A stretch of DNA of 64,000 nucleotides from assembly GCA_018713365.1 (NCBI GenBank), contig DVOU01000066.1:25551-89550 (forward strand). Direction: 5' to 3'. Every line of letters begins with the position of its first letter. Within the stretch, counting starts at the first letter, position 1. The position numbers were made by a program, and so were the translations under genes. Shown here in pieces: positions 17,505 through 26,963 of this stretch. Under the pieces are notes generated by a model, which did no database searches, was not told the origin of the DNA, and worked only from the letters and a program-made list of their open reading frames with translations. This DNA comes from Pullichristensenella excrementipullorum (lineage in GTDB: Bacteria > Bacillota > Clostridia > Christensenellales > Aristaeellaceae).

Positions 17505-17748
17505 GTCGTTCCTCCCTTGAACACATATGGCGCTTCCCCGGCCAAAGGCGCGAGGTTACGCCAATTTACTGCTTGTAATAGTTATGTAACTGTCTGCTCC
17601 CGAATCGAACGATATTTGTCGTAAAAACGCCATTGAGCGAACATTCGTCTCTTTCAGCGGGCCAAATCCCAGCATTTTCCAGCCCACTTAACCAAACAAA
17701 AACGGGCGAAGAACCATTTCCTCACAAAGCATTTGGTTACATAGAAAC

Positions 17749-17991
17749 TCAGTCCGCAAATTCGTCCTCATCAGAAGGCGGCACGGGGGTCGTCTCGCGC
17801 CCATCGAAGGCGAAGAAGCCCTCGAACGCGCCCGGCTGACGCGCCATGTCGCGCAGTTGTTCACGGGTCAGCGGCGCGCACAATCCCAGACAATCGCGGC
17901 AGTGCCGCCCGCACTGGGGGCAGACGCAGCCGAGCTCCGGGCCGTCCGCATGCACCATGTAAGCGCCGCAATCCGGGCAACCGCAACGCAT
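17749..17991 (-). CDS. small cysteine-rich zinc-ribbon protein
   Basis: 80 residues. Nine cysteines crowd the first 40 residues (RCGCPDCG, then CVCPQCGRHCRDCLGLC), the look of one or two zinc knuckles, followed by an acidic tail ending in SDEDEFAD. A GGAGGG site sits directly against an ATG at 17997 but 6 bases before ATG 17991, so the second is chosen. It stands alone downstream of the zinc-ribbon membrane protein. Function unknown. Confidence 0.6.
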   Translation of the reverse strand: MRCGCPDCGAYMVHADGPELGCVCPQCGRHCRDCLGLCAPLTREQLRDMARQPGAFEGFFAFDGRETTPVPPSDEDEFAD

Positions 17992-18112
17992 AGACATCCC
18001 TCCGGGTCATTCAATACATATTTCGACACACGAGCGCCATTTCCTGCTTCAGAAGCGCCGTTTCCGAAACTTTTTCATTGTTTTGCCCCGGCGCGGGCGC
18101 GCCGGGCGGGGC

Positions 18113-19501
18113 TTATTCGGTGTACAGATCCATATACAGTGTGATCAGGCGCGGGTAGTAGGTGGCGTTGTACATGTAGCGACCGTCGCCGGTGGCGGAG
18201 ACGTGCGCGTAGGCGCTGTACGTTTCGCCGAGCATGGGCGTGCCGAACCTGGATTCGTTGACGAGGATGACCAGTTTCGAGCCGTCGCCACTGATGTCCA
18301 TCACCAGCAGCTCCTCGCCGCCCTCCTCGCGTATATCGACGATCTCGCCGATGCAGAGGAACACGCGGTCCTGCCACTGGGCGTAGAGGCGCACCAGCTG
18401 GTCGTAGTTCTCATCCAGCGGCCAGGCGGCGGCGGAGTAGTTGGCCAATGTCGGCGTGTAGTTGACGTCGAAGTGGACCTCGGCGTCGGCGCGCCCGTCC
18501 ATCACGGCGCGGAAGCGCACGGTATTTTCGCCGATGTACTCAAGGTCGGTGAGGAACTCAAAGTCGCCGGTCTCCATGTTGATGTAGAGGCTCTCCTCCA
18601 CATAGGGCGTATCCACTTCGATGTACGCGCCCGGCTCGCACTTGCCGGAAATGAGCATCTGGCGGGATTCGGTCTCGTTGCGCACGGAGGTGTCCAGTTC
18701 GATCTCGATCTCCAGCTGCGCGCGGTAGATGGTCACGTCGCGGCGGGTCTCCACGTGGTTGGGCGTGCGCACGAGGATGGAGATGACGTTGTCGCCGATC
18801 GGATACACGTTGACGTTGGCCGACAAAAGGCCGCTGCGGTCCACCACGTCGGTGACGTCCTCGCCGTTGACCAGCACCGTGCTGCCCGGCACCACCTGCA
18901 CCTCCAGCGGGTAGACGGAGGTGAACACCGTCAGATCGTCCTCCGCGGGGCTCAATACCTCCACGGGCGATTGCGGCGGGTCGATGTTCATCTCGATGGT
19001 GGGCAGCTGCGTGCGCTCGCCGTTTTCCGCGATGAGTACGGGGGAGAGGTTTACTTCAGCGCTCTCCACCTGCGTCAGATCCTGCCCGGCGAACCAGTCG
19101 CTGTCGGCTACCTCCACGCGGGCCACATTGCCGGCTACCGCGGTGGAACGGCCCAGTTCGGGAATGAAGATCTGGTCGCCGTCCTCGGCGAAGAAGCTGA
19201 TGGAGTGGGCGACGCGGCCGTCCTCCAGCGTGGTCTCGCTGACCACGGGCGTGCGCTCGCCGCGGGCGTAGAGGCGCTCGATCTGGTAGTCCTCCATCCA
19301 GTAGGTGAGCTTGTAGATGGCGAAGCCGACCACGAATATGGCGATGACCGCGCCCAGCACAAAGAGGATCGCGCGCACAAGGCGGCGGTCCCAGAAGCTC
19401 TGCGGCGCGTCGGATTCTATGTGTTCAGGAAGCGGCTGGCCGCACGAGGGACAAATGACGTCCGAGGGGCCGAGCGGCGCATGGCAGTAGGGGCACTTCA
19501 A
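18113..19501 (-). CDS. zinc-ribbon membrane-anchored protein with extracellular beta-rich region
   Basis: 462 residues from a TTG start at 19501 with GGAGG 9 bases ahead. The first 22 residues are a zinc ribbon (CPYCHAPLG...CPSCGQPLP). A single membrane helix follows near 43-66 (AILFVLGAVIAIFVVGFAIY), then about 390 residues outside the cell rich in strands and acidic residues. VEVLSPAEDDLTVFTSVYPL, GSTVLVNGEDVTDVV and GDNVISILVRTPNHVETRRD resemble Ig-like or cadherin-like repeats. This plan (cytoplasmic ribbon, helix, outer repeats) is common in Clostridia with no known job. Confidence 0.75.
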   Translation of the reverse strand: MKCPYCHAPLGPSDVICPSCGQPLPEHIESDAPQSFWDRRLVRAILFVLGAVIAIFVVGFAIYKLTYWMEDYQIERLYARGERTPVVSETTLEDGRVAHSISFFAEDGDQIFIPELGRSTAVAGNVARVEVADSDWFAGQDLTQVESAEVNLSPVLIAENGERTQLPTIEMNIDPPQSPVEVLSPAEDDLTVFTSVYPLEVQVVPGSTVLVNGEDVTDVVDRSGLLSANVNVYPIGDNVISILVRTPNHVETRRDVTIYRAQLEIEIELDTSVRNETESRQMLISGKCEPGAYIEVDTPYVEESLYINMETGDFEFLTDLEYIGENTVRFRAVMDGRADAEVHFDVNYTPTLANYSAAAWPLDENYDQLVRLYAQWQDRVFLCIGEIVDIREEGGEELLVMDISGDGSKLVILVNESRFGTPMLGETYSAYAHVSATGDGRYMYNATYYPRLITLYMDLYTE

Positions 19502-19606
19502 ACGGGGAAACCTCCAAGGTCAGTTTATTCCGCCTACATTATACTATATTTTCCCGCAAATTGCACCCGCCGGCGGGGGAATTTCATATTTTTACCCCAT
19601 GTTCTA

Positions 19607-19634
19607 TCGACAATCGCCCAACTTATGCTATAAT
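19607..19634 (+). promoter_or_regulatory. promoter of the membrane protein/cysteine desulfurase/thiI/mrfA operon
   Basis: TCGACA (19607-19612), 16 bases and a consensus TATAAT (19629-19634), 25 bases before the ATG at 19659. Confidence 0.6.
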
Positions 19635-19658
19635 ACAGTGTGGATACGGAGGTGTACG

Positions 19659-20231
19659 ATGGACGTCTTTGTCGAACAGATCGTCTCCCGCAAGCGGCGC
19701 GGGCTGTACGATATTTTGTTTTATGGTTGCTGGGCGCTGCTCGTCGCCTGCGGTCTCGTCGGGCTGTCGGGCCTGATGAACATATTGTATACAAGCGCGG
19801 ATGGCGGCCTCGGTTTCCGTCCGCTGGCCATCGGCATGGCTGTGGTCTTTCTCGGCGCGGCGTTCCTCCTCTGGCGGGTGAGCATGCGCCTGCGCACGGA
19901 GTACGATTATTCCTTCACCAACGGCGTTCTCGACGTGGCGCGGGTGATGAACGGCCGCAAGCGCGTTTACCTGACCAGTTTTGACGTCAGGGACCTGCGC
20001 GCCGCCGGCGAGGAAAGTTCCAGCGCCTTCCAGTCCTGCGCGCGGCAGAGCGGCGCGCAGCTGCACCGCTGGTACCTGAACAAAGAGGCGAAGAAGTACT
20101 TCTTTTTCTACGACAAGAAGGGCGGCAGGCACCTTGCCGTCCTCGAACTCAACGACGAGATGGCAAAGGCCATTTTCAACCGCCGCTATCTTTCGGCGGA
20201 GGTCTGGGACGGAGCGTATAAGAGCGTATGA
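19659..20231 (+). CDS. two-helix membrane protein with PH-like cytoplasmic region
   Basis: 190 residues from ATG 19659, behind GGAGGTG. Two membrane helices lie near 25-48 and 61-78, followed by a polar domain with a strand-rich pattern (EYDYSFTNGVLDVARVMNGRK, KKYFFFYDKKGGRHLAVLEL) like bacterial PH-like membrane proteins. It overlaps the cysteine desulfurase start by four bases (ATGA), so it is co-translated with sulfur-transfer genes. No function is known; the linkage may only be operon housekeeping. Confidence 0.75.
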   Translation: MDVFVEQIVSRKRRGLYDILFYGCWALLVACGLVGLSGLMNILYTSADGGLGFRPLAIGMAVVFLGAAFLLWRVSMRLRTEYDYSFTNGVLDVARVMNGRKRVYLTSFDVRDLRAAGEESSSAFQSCARQSGAQLHRWYLNKEAKKYFFFYDKKGGRHLAVLELNDEMAKAIFNRRYLSAEVWDGAYKSV

Positions 20232-21349
20232 AAGCATATCTGGACAACAGCGCCACCACGCGGCCCACGCCGCTCGTCATCCGCGCGATGACACAGTGCA
20301 TGGAGGAGGGCTGGCACAACCCCTCGTCCGTCTACGGCCCGGCGGTGGCGGCCTTCCGGCAGGTGCGCGCCTGCCGCGAGGCGATCCTGGAAAAACTGGG
20401 CGCGCCGGGGGAAAAACTCATCTTCACCTCCGGCGGCACGGAGGCCAACAACCTCGCCATCCTCGGCGCGGTGGAGCGCATGCACGGCAAACAGCTCGTG
20501 GCCGTCAACGCCACGGAACACCCCTCGGTGCTGGCCGCCTTCGAGCGCCTGCGCGAAATGGGCCACGAAGTGCGCGTGCTTCCCGTGGACAAAGAGGGCG
20601 CGCTCGACTATGAAGCGCTTCAAAAAGCCCTGGACGACGGCGCCAGCCTCGTAAGCTGCATGCAGGTCAACAACGAGACCGGCGCGCTTCTGGACGTCCA
20701 GCGCCTGAAAAGCGCCGTCGCCGGCCGCGCCCTCATCCACGTGGACGGCGTGCAGGGCTTTCTGCGCGTGCCCTTCCACTTTGCCGACGTGGACATGTAC
20801 ACCATCAGCGCCCACAAGCTGCACGGCCCCAAGGGCGTGGGCGCGCTGGCGGTGAAAAAGGGCGTGCGCCTCAACCCGCAGCACATCGGCGGCGGGCAGG
20901 AGGAGGATCTGCGCTCCGGCACGGAGAACACCCCCGGCATCGCCGGCTTTTGCGAGGCCGTGCGGGAGATGGACGCCTCCGGCCTGATGGAGAAAAAGCT
21001 CCACATGGTCAGGGCGTTCATGGACGCCGTGCCCGAGGCCATCATCAACGGCCCCGCCCCGGAAAAGGGCGCGCCGCATATACTCAACATCAGCTTCCCC
21101 GGCGTGCGCGGCGAGACGATGCTCCACGCGCTGGAAGCCGAGGGGGTCTACGCCTCCACCGGCTCGGCCTGTTCGTCGAAAAAGCGCAAGGTCTCCAGCG
21201 TACTCACGGCCATGGGCATCCCCGTGGACCGCGCCGAGAGCGCCCTGCGCTTCAGCCTTTCGCCGCACACCACCCTTGAGGAGATCGACTGCGCCGCCGA
21301 AGTGCTTCGCCGCGTCTGGCCGCAACTGAGGCGCTTTCAGAGGAGATAA
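20228..21349 (+). CDS. cysteine desulfurase (NifS/IscS-like, class V aminotransferase)
   Basis: 373 residues. The enzyme takes sulfur from L-cysteine onto an active-site cysteine using PLP. Features: YLDNSATTRP at the start, FTSGGTEANNLAI, ATEHPSV, Lys197 in SAHKLHGPKG that holds PLP, and Cys315 in TGSACSSKK that carries the persulfide. The next gene is thiI, so its sulfur probably goes to tRNA 4-thiouridine, as with NifZ-ThiI of Bacillus. It begins inside the stop of the preceding gene. Confidence 0.95.
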   Translation: MKAYLDNSATTRPTPLVIRAMTQCMEEGWHNPSSVYGPAVAAFRQVRACREAILEKLGAPGEKLIFTSGGTEANNLAILGAVERMHGKQLVAVNATEHPSVLAAFERLREMGHEVRVLPVDKEGALDYEALQKALDDGASLVSCMQVNNETGALLDVQRLKSAVAGRALIHVDGVQGFLRVPFHFADVDMYTISAHKLHGPKGVGALAVKKGVRLNPQHIGGGQEEDLRSGTENTPGIAGFCEAVREMDASGLMEKKLHMVRAFMDAVPEAIINGPAPEKGAPHILNISFPGVRGETMLHALEAEGVYASTGSACSSKKRKVSSVLTAMGIPVDRAESALRFSLSPHTTLEEIDCAAEVLRRVWPQLRRFQRR

Positions 21350-21351
21350 AC

Positions 21352-22494
21352 ATGCGAGAAGTTTTGCTGGTACGCTTTGGCGAAGTCCATTTGAAGGGAC
21401 AGAACCGCCCTTATTTTCTCAAGACGCTCACCGAGAACGTCCGCCGCGCCGTCAAGCCCCTGGGCGGGCAGGTGTGGCTGGCCGATTCGCGCATCTACGT
21501 CGCCGGCGTGGAGGACATGCGCGCCTGCGGCGAGCGCGTGCGCCGCGTGTTCGGCGTCTACTCGGTCAGCCCCGCGTGGGAACTGCCCAAGGAATTTGAC
21601 GTCATCGCCGCCAAATGCGTGGAAATGATGCGCCCGCTCTCCGGCTCGTTCAAGGTCTTTGCCCGCCGCTCGGACAAGCACTTTCCCATGAACTCCATGG
21701 AGATCGCCACCGAGATCGGCGGCCGCGTGCTGGAGGACAATTCCAAATTGCGCGTGGACGTCCATCACCCCGAACACCGCCTCAACGTCGAGATCCGCGA
21801 TCACGCCTACGTCTGCGTCGAGGAATGGAAGGCCGTGGGCGGCATGCCCATGGGCACGGGCGGCAAGGCGGCACTCCTGCTCTCCGGCGGCATCGACAGC
21901 CCCGTGGCCGGCTATCAGCTGATGAAGCGAGGCGTCACCACCTGCGCCATCCACTTCCAGAGCCCGCCCTACACCGGAGAACTGGCGCTGGACAAGGTAT
22001 TGCAGCTGGCGAAGATACTGGGCGAATACGAAAACGGCATGCGCGTCTACCTCGTGCCCTTCACCAAAGTGCAGACGGAGATTCACGAAAAATGCCTCGA
22101 GGGCCTTGGCACGCTCATCACCCGCCGCTTCATGATGCGCATCGCCGAGCGTCTGGCGCGCAAGTTCGGCGCCCTGGCGCTGATCACCGGCGAGAGCCTC
22201 GGGCAGGTGGCCAGCCAGACCATGGAGGCCATCACCTGTACGGACGCGGTGGTCGGCATGCCCGTGTTCCGCCCGCTCATCGGCATGGACAAACTGGAGA
22301 TCACCGAGATCGCCGAAAAGATCGGCACCTATGAGACTTCCATCCTGCCCTATGAGGACTGCTGCACCGTGTTCACCCCCCGCCACCCCGTCACCAAGCC
22401 CAGGCTCGACACCATGCCGGACGCGGAGCGCAAACTGGATATCGAGGCGCTGGTCGCAGAAGCCGTGGAGAACACGCGCGTAGAGATCGTATGA
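21352..22494 (+). CDS. thiI: tRNA 4-thiouridine synthetase ThiI
   Basis: 380 residues, the short Firmicute form without a rhodanese domain. An N-terminal ferredoxin-like/THUMP region is followed by the PP-loop ATPase motif SGGIDSP (178-184), GESLGQVASQT and a late EDCCTVF cysteine pair. It activates U8 of tRNA with ATP and transfers sulfur delivered by the desulfurase encoded just upstream (2-base gap). Thiamine synthesis is a second role in some bacteria but no thi genes are nearby. The stop overlaps the next ATG (ATGA). Confidence 0.96.
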   Translation: MREVLLVRFGEVHLKGQNRPYFLKTLTENVRRAVKPLGGQVWLADSRIYVAGVEDMRACGERVRRVFGVYSVSPAWELPKEFDVIAAKCVEMMRPLSGSFKVFARRSDKHFPMNSMEIATEIGGRVLEDNSKLRVDVHHPEHRLNVEIRDHAYVCVEEWKAVGGMPMGTGGKAALLLSGGIDSPVAGYQLMKRGVTTCAIHFQSPPYTGELALDKVLQLAKILGEYENGMRVYLVPFTKVQTEIHEKCLEGLGTLITRRFMMRIAERLARKFGALALITGESLGQVASQTMEAITCTDAVVGMPVFRPLIGMDKLEITEIAEKIGTYETSILPYEDCCTVFTPRHPVTKPRLDTMPDAERKLDIEALVAEAVENTRVEIV

Positions 22495-24755
22495 ACGTCG
22501 AAAGCTACATCGAACACCTGAAGAGCAGCCCGTCGTTTATGAAGAACGTCACCTCGTGGCGCGTGCTGCCCGCGCGGGAGGCGAAGTACGCCGATTTTCC
22601 CGCCGGTCTGGATGCGCGCCTCGTCGCGGCGCTTTCCCGGCGCGGCATCGAGCGGCCCTACATCCACCAGCGCCTCGCCATGGAGGCGGCGCTGGCGGGG
22701 GAGGACTGCGTGGTGGTCACGCCCACGGCCTCGGGCAAGACGCTCTGCTACAACGTGCCCGTTCTCAACGCCATTTTGCAAAACGAGGCCAACCGCGCCC
22801 TCTACATCTTCCCCACCAAAGCGCTTTCCAGCGACCAGGCGGCGGAACTCTATTCCCTCATCGAGGATATGGGCGCGGAGGTCAAGGCCTACACCTACGA
22901 TGGCGACACCCCCGCCTCGGCGCGCACGGCCATTCGTCAGGCGGGCCACGTGGTGGTCACCAACCCGGACATGCTCCATCAGGGCATCCTCCCGCATCAC
23001 GCCAAGTGGGTCAAGCTCTTTGAAAACCTCCGCTACGTGGTCATCGACGAGATCCACGCCTATCGCGGCGTGTTCGGCTCCAACCTCGCCAACGTCATCC
23101 GCCGCCTAAAACGCATTTGCGCCTTCTACGGCTCCCATCCCACGTTCATCTGCTGCTCGGCCACCATCGCCAACCCCGGCGAACTCGCCGAAGCGATGAT
23201 CGGCCGCCCCGTGCGCCTCATCGACGAAAACGGCGCACCCGCGGGCGAGCGCCACGTGGTCTTTTACGACCCGCCCGTCGTCAACCGCCAGCTTGGCATC
23301 CGCGCCGGCTCCATCCCGGAAACGCGCAACATCGCCGCCGGGCTTTTGCGCGCCGGGGTGCAGTCCATCGTCTTTGCCCGCGCCCGCCTCACCGTGGAAG
23401 TGCTGGTGCGCTATTTGAAGGACATGGTGCGCGATCCGCTCGGCAACGCCGGCCGCGTGCGCGGCTATCGCGGCGGCTACCTGCCCACGCAGCGGCGCGA
23501 GATCGAGCGCGAACTGCGCGCCGGCAATATCCTTACCGTCGTTTCCACCAACGCGCTGGAACTGGGCATTGACATCGGCCAGCTCGACGCTTGCGTGCTA
23601 TGCGGCTACCCCGGCACCATCGCCAGCACATGGCAGCAGGCCGGGCGCGCCGGGCGGCGGGGCGGCAAGAGCCTGATGATCCTCGTGGCCTCGTCCAGCC
23701 CCCTCGACCAGTACATCGTCAACCACCCGGACTACTTCTTCGGCAAGTCGCCCGAGCGGGCGCTCATCGACCCGAACAATTTGTACATCCTCCTTAACCA
23801 CATCAAGTGCGCCGCCTACGAACTGCCCTTTGAGGACGGAGAACTGTTCGACGGCGTCCACGACACGGCGGAGCTTCTGGACTACCTCTGCGATCAGGCC
23901 ATCCTCCGCCACGTGGCCGGCCGCTACTACTGGATGGCGGAGGAATTTCCGCAGGCGGGCATCAATTTGCGCTCGGCCAGCGACCAGAACTTCCTCATCG
24001 TCGACATCACCGCCCCAAAGAAGCATCGCGTCATCGGCGAGATGGACCGCTTCACCGTGCCGATGCTGCTCCATCAGTACGCCATCTACATGCACGAGGG
24101 CGACCAGTATCAGGTGGAACAACTGGATTTCGACGACAAGAAGGCCTACGTGCGCCGCGTCAACGTCGGCTACTACACCGACGCCGACCTCACCACCAGC
24201 TTAAAAGTGCTGGACGAGTTCGACCGCGTGCCCACCGGCTCTCTGACGCGCTCGCGCGGCGAGGTGCTGGTCAGTTCCATCGTCACGCTGTTCAAAAAGA
24301 TACGCTTCGACACCCATGAAAACCTTGGCTGGGGCCCGGTGACGCTGCCGGAACTGGAGATGCAGACCACCGCCGCCTGGTGGACGCTGCCCGAATGGCT
24401 GGAAACGGACTACGAGCGCGAGCCGGTCAAGAACGCCATGGTCGGCCTCGCCCACATCCTCCGCCACATCGCGCCCATGTACCTGATGTGTTCTTTGCAG
24501 GACGTCCACGTGGTCTACCACGTGCGCGACCCCTTCACAGGCTGCCCCACCATCTACCTCTACGATTCCATCCCCGGCGGCGTCGGCCTCTCCGAGCGCG
24601 TGTTCGAGATGGACAAGGAACTCTTCCGCCAGGCGCGCGAAGTCCTTGCCGCCTGCCCCTGCGAAAACGGCTGCCCCAGCTGCGTCGGCGCGACCGCGGG
24701 CGAAGGCGCCAAAGCCACGCTGCTCAGCGTGCTGGATCGGATGCTGGGGGAGTAG
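22491..24755 (+). CDS. mrfA: DEAD/DEAH-box helicase with DUF1998 zinc-binding end (MrfA/YprA-like)
   Basis: 754 residues, matching the length of B. subtilis MrfA (YprA), an SF2 helicase needed for mitomycin C lesion repair. Walker A TPTASGKT ends at residue 84, Walker B is VVIDEIHAYRG, motif III is CCSATIANP, and the second RecA lobe has QQAGRAGRRG. The DUF1998 end has four cysteines in CPCENGCPSC, the MrfA zinc site. It follows thiI with an ATGA overlap. Its last 32 bases overlap the end of the convergent histidine kinase gene. Confidence 0.92.
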   Translation: MNVESYIEHLKSSPSFMKNVTSWRVLPAREAKYADFPAGLDARLVAALSRRGIERPYIHQRLAMEAALAGEDCVVVTPTASGKTLCYNVPVLNAILQNEANRALYIFPTKALSSDQAAELYSLIEDMGAEVKAYTYDGDTPASARTAIRQAGHVVVTNPDMLHQGILPHHAKWVKLFENLRYVVIDEIHAYRGVFGSNLANVIRRLKRICAFYGSHPTFICCSATIANPGELAEAMIGRPVRLIDENGAPAGERHVVFYDPPVVNRQLGIRAGSIPETRNIAAGLLRAGVQSIVFARARLTVEVLVRYLKDMVRDPLGNAGRVRGYRGGYLPTQRREIERELRAGNILTVVSTNALELGIDIGQLDACVLCGYPGTIASTWQQAGRAGRRGGKSLMILVASSSPLDQYIVNHPDYFFGKSPERALIDPNNLYILLNHIKCAAYELPFEDGELFDGVHDTAELLDYLCDQAILRHVAGRYYWMAEEFPQAGINLRSASDQNFLIVDITAPKKHRVIGEMDRFTVPMLLHQYAIYMHEGDQYQVEQLDFDDKKAYVRRVNVGYYTDADLTTSLKVLDEFDRVPTGSLTRSRGEVLVSSIVTLFKKIRFDTHENLGWGPVTLPELEMQTTAAWWTLPEWLETDYEREPVKNAMVGLAHILRHIAPMYLMCSLQDVHVVYHVRDPFTGCPTIYLYDSIPGGVGLSERVFEMDKELFRQAREVLAACPCENGCPSCVGATAGEGAKATLLSVLDRMLGE

Positions 24756-26217
24756 GGGAAAGCGCTTGCATCCCCGTATCTGCAGTAAAGCTGACCCCGT
24801 CCGCCGTGTTTTCCAAACGGCAGGGGATATGGTGCAAGTCCAGTATGCAGCGCACCAGATAAAGCCCGAGGCCGCTGCCGCCAGAGGCGCGGTTGCGCGA
24901 AGGTTCGGCGCGGGCAAAGGGCTCAAACACCCGGGTCAGCACGTCCTCGGGGATGTGCGCCCGCGTGTTTTCGATGCGCAGGCAACGCGCGTCGAGGCGC
25001 ACGCGAATGGTCGCTCCGGGCGGGGAATAGAGGATGGCGTTCACCAGCACATTATCCAGCGCGTTCATCAGCAGGTTTTTGTTCCCCTCCATGCGCGCAT
25101 CGTGAGCGATGTCCTTTTCAAGGCGCATATCCCGCTGCTCCATCAGCTCCGCGTTCTGCGCAAGCGAATGCTCCAGCAGCGTCGAAAGCTCCAGCGGCTC
25201 CCTTTGCAGTATGTAGTCCGCCGCATTGATGCGGCTGATGGTGAGTATCTCCCGGATGAGCGATTCCATCCGCGCCGTCACCTTCAGCGCGCGGGCGAGG
25301 TATTTTTCGCGATCCTGATACACGCCTACCTGCGCCAGCATGCCGCCGATCTGCCCTTTGAGGATGGCGACGGGCGTCTTCAGTTCGTGCGAAGCGGCGG
25401 CAAAAAAGGCCGTGCGCTGCCGTTCCAGCGCGCGCTCGCGGTCGATGTCGCTTTGCAGGGCGGCGTTGGCTTCCCGCAGCTGCGCCAGCGCGCGGGAGAG
25501 GTTGTCCGAAAGCAGGTTCAGGCTCTCGCCCAGCGCGCCGATCTCATCGTTGCGCGTCCCCTGCCAGCGCGCGTCAAAGTCCTGCATCGCCATTTTTCGG
25601 GCGATGCGGCTGAGCGCAACCATGGGACGTGTGATGACGCGCGAATAGATGACGGCGCCCAGAAAGGAAAGCGCCAGCACCGCCAGCGTCAGAAGCGGCA
25701 ACAGCTTGCGCATGGCCTCTGTCGCCTGATTGACGGCTTTCATGGCGCTGAAGATATCGAGTTCCGCCTCCAGCCCGTCTGCGAAGGTGAGCGCATAGCG
25801 CCCCTGATAGGCATCGTAGCCTTCCGACGCCTCCGCCTGTTCGCTCGCGGCGGCGTCCACGTAAATATCGCCGCTCTCCATGGCATATTCATAGGCCCCC
25901 GCCTCCGCGGCGGTGGTATTTTCCTGTAAGAACGTACCAAACCATATATTGCCATTGCGGTCGGTAAGGCGCAATTCAGCGTTTTTCTCCTGCGCAAAGC
26001 GCTGCAACAAGCCGGGGGCCGCCTCCGCGTTGCCCTGTTCCAGCGCGCGCACCAGCGCTTCCGCCTGCGCGTCCAACTCTTCTTTCAGCAGCGCGGTGTA
26101 GGAAAGCGGCGTCAGGCCGGCGATCGCGCCGTAAGTAATGGCGCAGGCAAGGACGCTAAAGGCGAACGTCAGCCAGAATACGCGCAGCGTCAGGCTGCAT
26201 TTATACTTTTTCAACAC
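24724..26217 (-). CDS. sensor histidine kinase, HisKA type
   Basis: 497 residues: membrane helix near 13-35, extracytoplasmic sensor of about 140 residues, second helix near 172-192, HAMP domain, HisKA with His277 in AAASHELKTPVAILKG, and an HATPase domain with NALDNVLVNAILYSP and GGSGLGLYLVR. ATG 26217 overlaps the regulator stop by 17 bases. The end runs 32 bases into the 3' end of the mrfA frame on the other strand. Signal and targets are unknown; the adjoining secreted protein gene at 26964 is a possible output. Confidence 0.93.
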   Translation of the reverse strand: MLKKYKCSLTLRVFWLTFAFSVLACAITYGAIAGLTPLSYTALLKEELDAQAEALVRALEQGNAEAAPGLLQRFAQEKNAELRLTDRNGNIWFGTFLQENTTAAEAGAYEYAMESGDIYVDAAASEQAEASEGYDAYQGRYALTFADGLEAELDIFSAMKAVNQATEAMRKLLPLLTLAVLALSFLGAVIYSRVITRPMVALSRIARKMAMQDFDARWQGTRNDEIGALGESLNLLSDNLSRALAQLREANAALQSDIDRERALERQRTAFFAAASHELKTPVAILKGQIGGMLAQVGVYQDREKYLARALKVTARMESLIREILTISRINAADYILQREPLELSTLLEHSLAQNAELMEQRDMRLEKDIAHDARMEGNKNLLMNALDNVLVNAILYSPPGATIRVRLDARCLRIENTRAHIPEDVLTRVFEPFARAEPSRNRASGGSGLGLYLVRCILDLHHIPCRLENTADGVSFTADTGMQALSPTPPASDPAR

Positions 26218-26863
26218 GATACCCCACCCCGCGAACCGTTTGGATGTAGTCTGCCCCCAGTTTGTGGCGGAGGTTTTTGATGTGGCTGTAGATCACGCGC
26301 TCGTCGCCGAGATAATCGTAATTCCATATTCTGTTTAAGAGCATCTGATAGGTCATCACCCGGCCTTGATGCTGTATCAACTCCCGCAGGCACTCAAATT
26401 CCCGATTGGTCAATTCCAGATCGCGGCCCTCGCGCGTGGCCGTATAGCCGTCCAGATCGAGCACCAGATCGCGGTAGTGCAGCAATCGGGCGGCCTCCTG
26501 TCCATCGCAGCGCCGCAGGATGGCGGCGATCTTGCGCAGAAGCACCGGCATGGAAAACGGCTTGGTCACGTAGTCGTCGATGCGCAGGTCGTAGCCGCGC
26601 AGCTGATCCGCCTCGTCGTCCAGCGCCGTCAGCATGATCACGGGCACGCCGGAGCGGCGGCGGATCCATTCGCAGACGCCAAAGCCATCCAGCTTGGGCA
26701 GCATCAGGTCGAGCAGCACCAGATCGAACGGGGAAGCCGCAAAGGCGTCCAGCGCCTGCAATCCATCCTCAGCCGTCACCACCGCATACCCTGCCTCTCC
26801 AAGCCACGCACAGAGCATTTCCAATATATCCAGATCGTCCTCCACGATGAGTATGCGCCGCAT
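26201..26863 (-). CDS. OmpR-family response regulator
   Basis: 220 residues. Receiver domain with Asp52 in FDLVLLDLMLPKLDG and Lys in DDYVTKPF; a C-terminal winged helix with LELTNREFECLRELIQHQG and HIKNLRHKLGADYIQTVRGVGYR. ATG 26863 is chosen because the receiver fold starts there and a GGAAGGGGG stretch precedes it. It is co-transcribed with the kinase gene (17-base overlap). A TATACT -10 element is visible at 26885-26890 on the minus strand but no clear -35. Confidence 0.95.
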   Translation of the reverse strand: MRRILIVEDDLDILEMLCAWLGEAGYAVVTAEDGLQALDAFAASPFDLVLLDLMLPKLDGFGVCEWIRRRSGVPVIMLTALDDEADQLRGYDLRIDDYVTKPFSMPVLLRKIAAILRRCDGQEAARLLHYRDLVLDLDGYTATREGRDLELTNREFECLRELIQHQGRVMTYQMLLNRIWNYDYLGDERVIYSHIKNLRHKLGADYIQTVRGVGYRVEKV

Positions 26864-26921
26864 ACACACACCCCCTTCCCCATAAGTATAACACATGCGT
26901 CTGGATTTTTTCTGAAGACGC

Positions 26922-26954
26922 AAAAAAAGCGGCCCGCCGGTCGTCCGGCGGGCC
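26922..26954 (-). terminator. terminator of the secreted protein gene at 26964
   Basis: GGCCCGCCGG/CCGGCGGGCC perfect 10-bp stem with a 4-base loop, followed on the minus strand by seven T. It separates this gene from the two-component operon. Confidence 0.88.
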
Positions 26955-26963
26955 ATGCAGCGC

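Noticed and set aside
17505..17748. Short plus-strand frame and possible regulatory RNA in the AT-rich gap after the ACT gene
   Set aside because: The frame lacks a ribosome site and product similarity, and no stable fold or repeat was recognised by eye.
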